Shown piece by piece: positions 6,428-13,080 of a stretch of DNA of 15,988 nucleotides. The DNA is taken from positions 1-15,988 of the forward strand of contig CAKSTF010000023.1 of NCBI GenBank assembly GCA_934491515.1, read 5' to 3'. Within the stretch, counting starts at the first letter, position 1. Every line of letters starts with the position of its first letter. The translations under genes and the position numbers were made by a program. Origin of the DNA: an uncultured Eubacteriales bacterium (lineage in GTDB: Bacteria; Bacillota; Clostridia; Oscillospirales; Acutalibacteraceae). The notes under the pieces were generated by a model that was not told the DNA's origin, ran no database searches, and was given only the letters and a program-made list of their open reading frames with translations.

Positions 6428-7441
6428 ATGATTGAAATTAAAAACCTGTCTAAAACCTTTAATTCGGGCGATGGCAGTGTGGAGGCGCTTAAAAACATAA
6501 ATATTACCGTAAATGACGGCGATATTTACGGAATTATCGGTATGAGTGGCGCCGGTAAAAGCACGCTTGTTAGATGTATAAATATGCTTGAACGCCCAAG
6601 CGAAGGCACGGTCGTTATAAACGGCGTTGATATAGGCGCGCTTTCGGAAAAGGAATTAAGACCCGTAAGGCGTGAGGTTACAATGATCTTTCAGGGCTTT
6701 AACCTGCTTATGCAGCGCAACTGCCTTGAAAATATTATGTTTCCGCTTAAACTTGCCGGCGCAAAGACAGAGGACGCCAAAAAACGCGCGCTGGAACTTT
6801 TGGATATCGTAGGTCTGCCTGATAAAGCAAAGGCATATCCGGCTCAATTATCGGGCGGTCAGCAGCAGCGCATAGCAATCGCACGCGCTCTTGCCACCGA
6901 ACCAAAAGTATTGCTGTGTGACGAGGCGACAAGCGCCCTTGACCCTAAAACCACCCATGCCATCCTTGAACTTATAAGGGATATCAACCGCAGGCTTAAT
7001 ATAACTGTTATAGTTATTACGCACCAGATGAGCGTTGTTGAAGAAATATGCAACCGCGTTGCTATTCTTGATGACGGTGCGGTTGTTGAAGAAGGGGAAG
7101 TATCCACCGTTTTCAATCATCCCAAATCGGTTGCCGCAAGAAGGCTTGTTATGCCTGATGTTACAAGCGAAGCAATCGGTTTTGACGACAATTCTATAAC
7201 AGTTCGTGTAACATTTAACGGTGCCCCTGCCACAAGGGAACCGCTTATAACGCAAATGGCTATTGATATCGGCATTGCAGCCAATATTCTGTATGCTTCC
7301 ACACGCTGCCTTAACGATAAGGTTTACGGAAATATGCTGTTAGGCCTTCCGCGTGACAGCGGTGTTTTAGAAAAGGTGAGGGAGTACCTTACCGTTAAGG
7401 ATAATGTAATCGTTGAGGAGGTGACGGCGGATGTTCGCTAA
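6428..7441 (+). CDS. metN: Methionine ABC importer, ATP-binding protein MetN
   Basis: This is the cytoplasmic ATPase that powers methionine uptake with MetI and the MetQ lipoprotein. The 337-residue protein has Walker A GMSGAGKST (38-46), a Q-loop in MIFQGFNLL, the signature LSGGQQQR (141-148), Walker B with catalytic Glu in VLLCDEATSALD (161-172), and the H-loop His199. The C-terminal 70-75 residues, from about 265, match the NIL domain that in MetN binds methionine and inhibits transport when the cell is replete. This extra domain separates MetN from amino-acid importers in general. I chose ATG 6428 because AGGAG lies 8 bases upstream; the frame extends 11 codons further without a ribosome site. 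It overlaps metI by 11 bases, indicating translational coupling. Confidence 0.95.
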   Translation: MIEIKNLSKTFNSGDGSVEALKNINITVNDGDIYGIIGMSGAGKSTLVRCINMLERPSEGTVVINGVDIGALSEKELRPVRREVTMIFQGFNLLMQRNCLENIMFPLKLAGAKTEDAKKRALELLDIVGLPDKAKAYPAQLSGGQQQRIAIARALATEPKVLLCDEATSALDPKTTHAILELIRDINRRLNITVIVITHQMSVVEEICNRVAILDDGAVVEEGEVSTVFNHPKSVAARRLVMPDVTSEAIGFDDNSITVRVTFNGAPATREPLITQMAIDIGIAANILYASTRCLNDKVYGNMLLGLPRDSGVLEKVREYLTVKDNVIVEEVTADVR

Positions 7442-8135
7442 TATGTTTTCAAAAGAAGTTTTGGCAGAAGCACTGGATATTCTTAAAAACGATATGCCGC
7501 TGGCACTTTGGGAAACGTTCTACGTTACCGTGCTTTCCACCGCGTTTTCAATAGTGATCGGTCTGCCGCTTGGCGTGCTTTTGGTAGCAGGGGAGAAAGA
7601 CGGTGTTATGCCCTTGCCCAAGTGGCTTTTGGGATTTTTAAATGTGGTAATAAATCTTTTGCGCAGCGTACCGTTCCTTATCCTTATGATAATGGTATTT
7701 CCGCTTACAAGACTTATTGTCGGCACCACCGTAGGTACGGTCGCTTCCATAGTTCCGCTTGTTATCGCGGCGTTTCCGTTTGTTGCAAGACTTGTGGAGG
7801 GCAGCCTGCGCGAAATCAACCCCAATATTATAGAAACCGCGCAAAGCATGGGCGCTTCGCCGTTTCAGATAATAACGCGCGTTATGCTCCCCGAAAGCGT
7901 TCCCTCGCTTATTTCAAATTTCACCATAGCAATAACAACCATTTTGGGATACACTGCCATGAGTGGAATCATCGGCGGCGGCGGTCTCGGCAAAATTGCC
8001 ATTAACTACGGATATTACAGATACAAGTATCTTGTAATGCTTTTTGCCGTTATTATACTTATACTGTTAGTTCAGTTGTTCCAAAGTGTAGGTACCCGTT
8101 TTGCAACGAAACTTGATAAACGCATAAAGCACTGA
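7431..8135 (+). CDS. metI: Methionine ABC importer, permease MetI
   Basis: This is the integral membrane subunit of the methionine importer, 234 residues. Five hydrophobic segments are visible at roughly 30-54, 66-93, 98-118, 158-180 and 199-220. The cytoplasmic EAA-type coupling loop (about residues 128-156) reads EINPNIIETAQSMGASPF and is followed by MLPES; it docks on MetN. The glycine-rich SGIIGGGGLGKIAINYGYYRY segment is typical of MetI. The start is ATG 7431, with GGAGG at 7417-7421 and a 9-base spacing; ATG 7443 would be an alternative but has a poorer distance. The first 11 bases lie inside the metN 3' end. No good terminator is seen after the stop, so the transcript may continue toward the DUF305 gene 78 bases downstream. 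Confidence 0.95.
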   Translation: MFANMFSKEVLAEALDILKNDMPLALWETFYVTVLSTAFSIVIGLPLGVLLVAGEKDGVMPLPKWLLGFLNVVINLLRSVPFLILMIMVFPLTRLIVGTTVGTVASIVPLVIAAFPFVARLVEGSLREINPNIIETAQSMGASPFQIITRVMLPESVPSLISNFTIAITTILGYTAMSGIIGGGGLGKIAINYGYYRYKYLVMLFAVIILILLVQLFQSVGTRFATKLDKRIKH

Positions 8136-8170
8136 TTTTTCTGTGTGAAAATTTTATATGTATGAGTTAC

Positions 8171-8206
8171 GCCCTCCTACGCAGTTTCATATACTGTCAG
8201 GGGGGC
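8171..8206 (+). promoter_or_regulatory. Hairpin that sequesters the DUF305 ribosome binding site
   Basis: GCCCTCCT (8171-8178) can pair with AGGGGGGC (8199-8206) with one G-U pair, plus an inner CAG/CTG helix (8182-8184 with 8194-8196). The right arm is the purine-rich Shine-Dalgarno sequence, 7 bases before ATG 8214. Folding would therefore hide the ribosome site. It is seen as a pairing possibility only; any regulatory signal is unknown. Confidence 0.4.
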
Positions 8207-8213
8207 GAATTAA

Positions 8214-8783
8214 ATGAAAGAAAAAATAAGCCGAAATACGTCAAAATATCTTTATGATTACCGCGAAATATTTGATGTTATGAAAAATGAAATGTCAAAT
8301 GCCGAGGTTACCGAAAGTATATCCAAAAATTTTATTTCTACGATGATACCTCATCATGCCGCGGCAATTAAAATGAGTGAGAATTTACTAAAATATACAA
8401 CATACATACCGCTTCAGAATATGGCGCTGCAAATTATCGAAACACAGGCAAAGGGAATAGAAGAAATGCAGCAAATTGCCGAAAAATGCAGTGCGCTTAT
8501 CAACACACCCATGCAGTTGCGTGCGTATAAAAACAGTTATAATACAGCCGTGAATACCATGTATGCCGCAATGAGCACAGCACCGCAATTTAACAGCATA
8601 AACTGTGATTTTATTCGGGAAATGATTCCCCATCACCGCGGCGCTGTGTTTATGAGCCAAAATGCGCTCAGATTTCCCGTTTGTGCCGAACTTGTCCCGA
8701 TTTTAAAATCGATTATAGCGGAACAAACTCGCGGGATTGCGGAGATGAAAAAAATGTATACAAAACTTAATCCCGCATATTAA
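8214..8783 (+). CDS. Tandem DUF305 protein, 189 aa
   Basis: The protein contains two copies of the DUF305 four-helix, ferritin-like motif. Repeat one has FISTMIPHHAAAIKMSENLL (MIPHH at residues 44-48) followed by IIETQAKGIEEM. Repeat two has FIREMIPHHRGAVFMSQNAL (MIPHH at 137-141) followed by IIAEQTRGIAEM. The paired histidines and the methionines are probable metal ligands; some DUF305 proteins (CopM in cyanobacteria) bind copper. Those relatives are exported. Here no signal peptide or lipobox is seen, so this one should be cytoplasmic or spore-associated. I know similar tandem, leaderless proteins from clostridia. It lies between metI and an opposing gene, without obvious metal-transport neighbours. 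The GGGGGG ribosome site is unusually G-rich and can fold into a hairpin. Function beyond probable metal binding is unknown. Confidence 0.88.
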   Translation: MKEKISRNTSKYLYDYREIFDVMKNEMSNAEVTESISKNFISTMIPHHAAAIKMSENLLKYTTYIPLQNMALQIIETQAKGIEEMQQIAEKCSALINTPMQLRAYKNSYNTAVNTMYAAMSTAPQFNSINCDFIREMIPHHRGAVFMSQNALRFPVCAELVPILKSIIAEQTRGIAEMKKMYTKLNPAY

Positions 8784-8822
8784 AAAACTGCCGATATCTG
8801 ATGGATATCGGCAGTTTTTTTT
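8782..8822. terminator. Bidirectional terminator between the DUF305 gene and the cytidylate-kinase-like gene
   Basis: A 17-base-pair perfect stem (8782-8798 with 8804-8820) is centred on CTGCCGATATC, with loop TGATG. The A-run on the left pairs with the T-run on the right. It begins within the stop codon of the DUF305 gene and lies 29 bases past the end of the convergent minus-strand gene, so it can serve both. Confidence 0.93.
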
Positions 8823-8851
8823 AAATGGAGATACAAAACATTCTATATTTG

Positions 8852-9454
8852 TTATTTGAACATTTTTGCTATCAGCGGAACAATTTCTTTAATTTCGGTA
8901 GCGGTAGTATTAACGCAAAGGTCATAATATGATTTGTCGCCCCACTTGCGGCCTGTATAGAAATTATAATACTTAGCACGCTGACGGTCAATTGCCTTTA
9001 TCCGGCGTTGCATCTGTTTTTCGGAGTAATGCTCTTCCTTAGGTGCGCGCTTCATACAGCGTTCGATACGGCTTTTCATATCGGCATAAACAAATATGCG
9101 GTAAGGATTTCTTTCTCTTAAAATAAAGTCCGCACAGCGACCGACTATAACACAGTCGGAACGGTCGGCAAGTTCCTTTATAATTGAGTTTTGCGCAGTA
9201 TAAACAGATTGAACCTGTTTAAAGGCATAGTCGTTCATATAGGCGATACTGCAGCCTACCGTTATGGGATAAAGATTGTGCGGTTTTGATTCGATTATTT
9301 CGCGCACATAGTCCTCGGAAAGCGCAGTGTGCTTTGAAATTTCCATAATTATTTCTTTATCATAATATTCAATTCCCAGTTCTTCTGCAAGCCTGCGGCC
9401 GAATTCTCTGCCGCCGGAACCGAATTCTCGTCCAATCGTTATAACTGTATTCAC
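8852..9454 (-). CDS. Cytidylate-kinase-like family protein (Cmk2-type P-loop kinase)
   Basis: This is a 200-residue P-loop kinase of the cytidylate-kinase-like family (Pfam Cytidylate_kin2 type). This family is widespread in clostridia in addition to normal Cmk and often has no proven substrate. The N-terminus reads MNTVITIGREFGSGGREFGR, containing the nucleotide-binding loop GREFGSGGR. Further marks are YYDKEII, the VIVGRCADFIL strand, and an Arg/Lys-rich lid region (RIERCMKRAPKEEH to RRIKAIDRQRAKYYNFYTG). DLCVNTT lies near the C-terminus. I chose the GTG start at 9452-9454 because AAGGAG (9462-9467) lies 7 bases upstream; the in-frame ATG at 9475 lies upstream of that site and would add 7 residues. 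It is transcribed alone from a strong promoter and ends at the shared terminator. The substrate (CMP or another small molecule) is uncertain. Confidence 0.88.
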   Translation of the reverse strand: MNTVITIGREFGSGGREFGRRLAEELGIEYYDKEIIMEISKHTALSEDYVREIIESKPHNLYPITVGCSIAYMNDYAFKQVQSVYTAQNSIIKELADRSDCVIVGRCADFILRERNPYRIFVYADMKSRIERCMKRAPKEEHYSEKQMQRRIKAIDRQRAKYYNFYTGRKWGDKSYYDLCVNTTATEIKEIVPLIAKMFK

Positions 9455-9488
9455 AAAAACACTCCTTAGTGCCATTGGTTTTTAGTGT

Positions 9489-9517
9489 ATTATAACACAA
9501 AAAAAGTGTTTTGTCAA
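9489..9517 (-). promoter_or_regulatory. Consensus promoter of the kinase gene with a palindrome in the spacer
   Basis: On the minus strand TTGACA (9512-9517) and TATAAT (9489-9494) match the consensus exactly, with a 17-base spacer. The spacer carries AACAC, seven A and GTGTT (9494-9510 on the plus strand), a perfect inverted repeat in operator position between -35 and -10. Confidence 0.88.
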
Positions 9518-9853
9518 TTGATAGACAGAATGCCGAAAAGACAAGCAAAATAATAATAAAAGGGTATTCCGGCGGTCTTACGGCAGAAGAGATGCAGTTG
9601 TTTAATTCGGTCGGAGGAGACGATATAGTTAAAACAGACTTAAAAGCATATTCTCAAGTCGCACGGCGAACAAACAAATGAAAAATATCCTATCACAACT
9701 AACTATATAAAAATGACACCTTATATTGTTGAAAATTACGATAAGGTATTTTACAACAGTTATAATGGCAAAGATTCTATTATATACGTTAAGGTCTTTA
9801 ATAACGGTATAACATACTATGTAGAGCAAGCTACTAATAAGTACGGTGGAGAA

Positions 9854-9877
9854 AAGTTGCTTGTTAACAAGCAACTT
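9854..9877. repeat. 24-bp perfect palindrome
   Basis: AAGTTGCTTGTT at 9854-9865 is followed immediately by its exact reverse complement at 9866-9877, with no spacer. It lies inside the toxin remnant, where it encodes LLVNKQL. It may be a coincidence of coding sequence or a protein-binding site. Confidence 0.6.
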
Positions 9878-10094
9878 ATAAAAACCGGTACAAATAGCGT
9901 TCCGAATGTGTATTTAAGCGCTATAACAAAAAAAGAAGGTAAACTCAAATTTCTTGCTGATTTACAAAAAATCCACAAGGAGTACGCCCAAGGCGCTGTT
10001 GAGTTACCTTCTAACAGTAGTGTATCCAGTAATTCCAAAAATGTCAAGGAAAAATTTTCGGTAGGTTCTCCGATATCCGCAAACGAAAACAAAG

Positions 10095-10123
10095 TTGAAA
10101 GAAACAACTTTTCGTGCTATACT
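10095..10123 (+). promoter_or_regulatory. Predicted promoter of the restriction-modification operon
   Basis: TTGAAA (10095-10100) and TATACT (10118-10123) have a 17-base spacer, about 70 bases before the methyltransferase ATG. An inverted repeat AAAGTTG-N7-CAACTTT (10091-10111) covers the -35 box and could be an operator. The whole element lies inside the last codons of the toxin remnant. Confidence 0.6.
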
Positions 10124-10192
10124 TATATAGGTTATAGACACAAATTTATAAATTTAAAACAATTGATTTTTAATTGAGGTTTTAGGAATAAT

Positions 10193-11827
10193 ATGACTGA
10201 TGATTATAAACAGACAAATGCCTTTGATAAGAATAGCATGAACAATGCTGCATCTGCCAAGGACGGGCAGCGTATATGCTTGCATCAAAGCGAGCAAAGT
10301 TGTTCCGGAGAATTTTTTACATATGATCTTGAAAAATATAAAAAAGATATTGAAACTTTTGGTTTGGAAAAAACTTGGGAATCAATTCTTTCATTCCTGC
10401 TTAGCGGTCTGCAAAGTCAGTTTTTAGCAATTGACAAATTGGCTGAATTATACGAAATCGGACTTGCGCTGCAGGACAAGGGCGCCAAAAAGGAAAAAGG
10501 TCAGTATTATACTCCCGACGATGTTGCCGCCGTAATGGCCGTATGGTTTAACGAATTACCCGGTGAAAACATATGCGATGTGGCTTGTGGCACCGGAATT
10601 TTAATATTAACCTATCTTAATCTGATAGGATTTGAAAGAGCGCGCGACATTCTAAAAAACGGAAATGTTTATCTTTACGATAATGACAAAACAGCATTGG
10701 CAATCTGCAAAACCATCCTTGTTTGCAAGTATGGTGCAGATGTCAGTGAATCCATTCACGCCATTTGTTGCGATTTTCTAAGAAAAGACACGGTGCTGCC
10801 GGAAAACTGTAAGGTTATTTGCAATCCACCGTATGCTACCGTAAATAAAATTCCTTCTGCATGGGAAAACACCGCTGTTACAGACAGCACCAAAGAACTG
10901 TATGCCATTTTTATGGAAAAGATTTTAAATCAGAGTCGCTGCTCCGTAATAATTACTCCTTATAGTTTTTTAGGCGGCAGTAAATTCATATCTTTGAGGG
11001 AAGAAATGAATGCTCATAAAGGCTTTGTTGTATCTTTCGATAATGTTCCCGGAAACGTTTTTTGCGGCAAAAAGCACGGTGTATTTAACACAAATACAGC
11101 AAATTCGGTCCGTGCTGCAATTACTGTTGTTGAAGAGGCAAACGATGTTAAAGGATTCAGAATGTCTCCTCTTATACGTTTTAAAAACGAAGAACGTTCC
11201 AAGCTGTTTAAAAATGATATTTTAGAATCTTTTGTTGATAATACCTATCAAATCACAAACGATGTTTATCCGATGTACAGAAGATGTTTTAAATCGCTTT
11301 GTGATGTTTGGAACAAATGGATGTCTGCCGGTAAAAAAACTCTGGATTCCTATCTTGTGCAGGACGGAAAATATACGCTCTCTATGCCAAATACATGCAG
11401 ATATTTCACCGTTGCTGCCAATGGGAAAATGAAACGCAACGGACAAATTATTTTGTCTTTTAATGATAAACACATATTTAATTATGTGTTCTGTTTAATA
11501 AATTCATCGTTTGCGTACTGGTATTGGCGCAATTACGACGGAGGTATTACTTATCCCAAAAGTTTATTGCTGGGTATGCCGTTGTTCTATGACGGACTTA
11601 CAAACAACGACAAACGATTTTTTGATAATCTGGCAGATGATATGATACGTTGCGCAGATAAGTTTGTTGTTACAAAAAACAACATCGGCGTCCAGGAAAA
11701 CATTAAATATCCAAAAGAATACAGGGATAAAATTAATCGAAAATTACTGGATATTCTCGGCTCTGATATTGATGAAAAAGAATTTGATGTAATTCATTCG
11801 AATATGGCGTTGGAGGTAAAGGTATGA
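10193..11827 (+). CDS. Type II DNA (adenine-N6) methyltransferase, gamma-class
   Basis: The 544-residue protein transfers a methyl group from S-adenosylmethionine to adenine in DNA, protecting host sites from the partner nuclease. A helical N-terminal region (about 45-100) is followed by GQYYTP (103-108, motif X). Then come DVACGTG (129-135, SAM-binding motif I), LYDNDKTA (161-168, motif II), CDF (193-195, motif III) and NPPY (211-214, catalytic motif IV). This order, with motif X first and NPPY later, is gamma-class m6A. The C-terminal half (about 330-544) is probably the target recognition domain. The start ATG 10193 has AGGA 5 bases upstream, a modest site. The 4-base overlap with the downstream nuclease gene indicates coupling. 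Codon use is visibly more A/T-rich than in neighbouring housekeeping genes, consistent with horizontal acquisition. Recognition sequence cannot be read from the protein. Confidence 0.92.
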   Translation: MTDDYKQTNAFDKNSMNNAASAKDGQRICLHQSEQSCSGEFFTYDLEKYKKDIETFGLEKTWESILSFLLSGLQSQFLAIDKLAELYEIGLALQDKGAKKEKGQYYTPDDVAAVMAVWFNELPGENICDVACGTGILILTYLNLIGFERARDILKNGNVYLYDNDKTALAICKTILVCKYGADVSESIHAICCDFLRKDTVLPENCKVICNPPYATVNKIPSAWENTAVTDSTKELYAIFMEKILNQSRCSVIITPYSFLGGSKFISLREEMNAHKGFVVSFDNVPGNVFCGKKHGVFNTNTANSVRAAITVVEEANDVKGFRMSPLIRFKNEERSKLFKNDILESFVDNTYQITNDVYPMYRRCFKSLCDVWNKWMSAGKKTLDSYLVQDGKYTLSMPNTCRYFTVAANGKMKRNGQIILSFNDKHIFNYVFCLINSSFAYWYWRNYDGGITYPKSLLLGMPLFYDGLTNNDKRFFDNLADDMIRCADKFVVTKNNIGVQENIKYPKEYRDKINRKLLDILGSDIDEKEFDVIHSNMALEVKV

Positions 11828-12945
11828 AAATTCCTTTAACTAAACAACAAAATGAAATTATGCAGAATTTTTACGGCAGACCGAAGCAAAAAGTAATTTT
11901 CAATAAGAGAGAACGTAATAATTTGTGGAAGAAGGCAACCGCAAGGACATCTGACATTGATTTTGATCTTTTAAGAGAAAAATGTCCTGCGTTGGAACAC
12001 CAAATTCAAAAGAGCTATCGTTCCCAACGTAACATACAGTCCGCTGTTTTCAGCGAGTGTGTTTATGCGCAAACACTTGCGAATATGATGAAGCTGAATG
12101 TTTTTGTCAACTGTTCCGAAATTACGGACTTTATCCCGGAAGATATAATGCGGTTGCTATACTCGTATCATTTGGTTGCGAGATATGTTTATTCTACCGC
12201 CGATAAAAAGGAAATGTTGATACAGGCCGGCGGCTGCGACGGTGTGGACAGTGCTTTGATTACAGTTACGGATTTGACGGTTCATACTATTGAATTTAAG
12301 GAACCCAGCGCGAAAACATGCGAACCGGACCTGCCTTGTTATGCGGAAAACGGCAAACTGCTTGTAACTGCAAAATGGTTGGAGAGTTATCCTCAATTCA
12401 AAGCAATGCTTGATGAACAAAAGAATCTTAATTTTTTTAAATCGGTAGGGCACAATATAAAGAATTTTTCCAATGAAAGCATTGACGTTGCCGTATCAGA
12501 GTGTTACACCCGCAGTAAAAAAATTGCCGATGTCATCTGTACTGAGGATAAAAGAGGATATTTAGTAATGATTCCTACAAATCAGGCTTCTGTTTGGGCG
12601 GATATTGAGGGTGAGATTCGCCCCGCAGGCAGAAATCATTGTAAAGTATGGACTCCCAATGCGTTAAAAAAATTTCTCCTGCAAATGGGGGCTTGTATAA
12701 ATAATAATACCGTAACGATAAATAAATCCGTGCTTGAAGAGCGTAGAGAACGCGGCGGAAACAGAAGAGTTTCGGGTTATAAAATCAATCCGCTTTTCTT
12801 TGTATATGTCCGTGACTGTATTGAAAATAACGGTATTTTAACTTTTGATCTGAACAAAATACAACAAGTAAAACCCACGATAGCAGGTAAAATGTTTTTT
12901 AAAAACCTGCTGTATAACGAGGTAAAAACACACTACGGATTATAA
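11824..12945 (+). CDS. Probable Type II restriction endonuclease partner (PD-(D/E)XK candidate)
   Basis: This is a 373-residue protein whose start ATG overlaps the methyltransferase stop by 4 bases (ATGA), the usual coupling of an R-M pair. I do not recognise a named family. A plausible PD-(D/E)XK nuclease core is visible: an upstream acidic helix QSAVFSECVYAQTLANMM (72-89, Glu78), GGCDGVDSALI with Asp139/Asp142, then after 14 residues IEFKE with Glu157 and Lys159. Hydrophobic strands flank the acidic and lysine residues as expected. A second half contains VSECYTRSKKIADVI, MIPTNQASVWADIEGEIR and a basic ERRERGGNRRVSGYK segment (about residue 300), which may contact DNA. No signal peptide or membrane segment. 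Assignment as the cognate nuclease rests on context plus the motif; other roles are possible. A terminator follows 8 bases after the stop. Confidence 0.75.
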   Translation: MKIPLTKQQNEIMQNFYGRPKQKVIFNKRERNNLWKKATARTSDIDFDLLREKCPALEHQIQKSYRSQRNIQSAVFSECVYAQTLANMMKLNVFVNCSEITDFIPEDIMRLLYSYHLVARYVYSTADKKEMLIQAGGCDGVDSALITVTDLTVHTIEFKEPSAKTCEPDLPCYAENGKLLVTAKWLESYPQFKAMLDEQKNLNFFKSVGHNIKNFSNESIDVAVSECYTRSKKIADVICTEDKRGYLVMIPTNQASVWADIEGEIRPAGRNHCKVWTPNALKKFLLQMGACINNNTVTINKSVLEERRERGGNRRVSGYKINPLFFVYVRDCIENNGILTFDLNKIQQVKPTIAGKMFFKNLLYNEVKTHYGL

Positions 12946-12953
12946 TGCATAAC

Positions 12954-12994
12954 AAAAACAGGTGCGGCCGCAAGTCGGGTCGCACCTGTTTTTT
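12954..12994 (+). terminator. Terminator of the R-M operon
   Basis: AAAAACAGGTGCG (12954-12966) pairs with CGCACCTGTTTTT (12981-12993) around a 14-base loop that may itself form a short GCC/GGT helix. It ends in a T-run. Confidence 0.9.
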
Positions 12995-13018
12995 GTTTTA
13001 AGATAGAGAAAACTAATT

Positions 13019-13056
13019 GGATTACAACGGTTCCGATAAGCGACTAAGTTGTATCC
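13019..13056. repeat. Imperfect inverted repeat between the R-M operon and gpmI
   Basis: GGATTACAAC (13019-13028) and GTTGTATCC (13048-13056) pair with one bulged base around a 19-base loop, followed on the plus strand by TGATTGCTTTTTC. It lies in the 135-base gap between the convergent R-M operon and gpmI. It may be a second terminator or a scar of the cassette border; I cannot tell. Confidence 0.4.
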
Positions 13057-13080
13057 TGATTGCTTTTTCTAATATCGGGA

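Larger units (their letters stand above)
9511..10177 (+). pseudogene. Frameshifted tail of a phage-type toxin/polyvalent protein (barnase/EndoU/RelE-like nuclease family candidate)
   Basis: Two adjoining frames encode one protein remnant. The first (to TGA 9679-9681) reads KGYSGGLTAEEMQLFNSVGG. The second is open from 9644 and reads SHGEQTNEKYPITTNYIKM, then PYIVENYDKVFYNSYNGKD, VKVFNNGITYYVEQATNKYG and LLVNKQLIKTG. The pattern 'PIT...P.IVEN.D.V.Y...G.D.I.Y.K....G..YYVE' resembles, from memory, the PBECR-type nuclease domains found at C-termini of phage head proteins and polyvalent proteins. The end carries SVSSNSKNVKEKFSVGSP, a linker that normally leads into another domain and here simply runs out at 10177. 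ATG 9713 could start a 154-residue ORF but has no ribosome site, and coherent sequence extends upstream of it. The 5' end overlaps the promoter of the divergent kinase gene, so the original N-terminal part is lost. Confidence 0.5.

Noticed and set aside
9713..10177. Intact 154-codon gene from ATG 9713
   Set aside because: There is no ribosome site before the ATG, coherent protein sequence continues upstream in the same and the neighbouring frame, and the C-terminal linker ends without its usual following domain.
9511..12994. Transposon, integron or complete prophage carrying the R-M system
   Set aside because: No transposase, integrase, terminal inverted repeat pair or direct repeat could be found; only a degraded fragment and the two R-M genes are visible.
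13019..13056. tRNA fragment or attachment site
   Set aside because: The GGTTCCGAT in the loop recalls a T-arm, but no cloverleaf or acceptor stem can be drawn.
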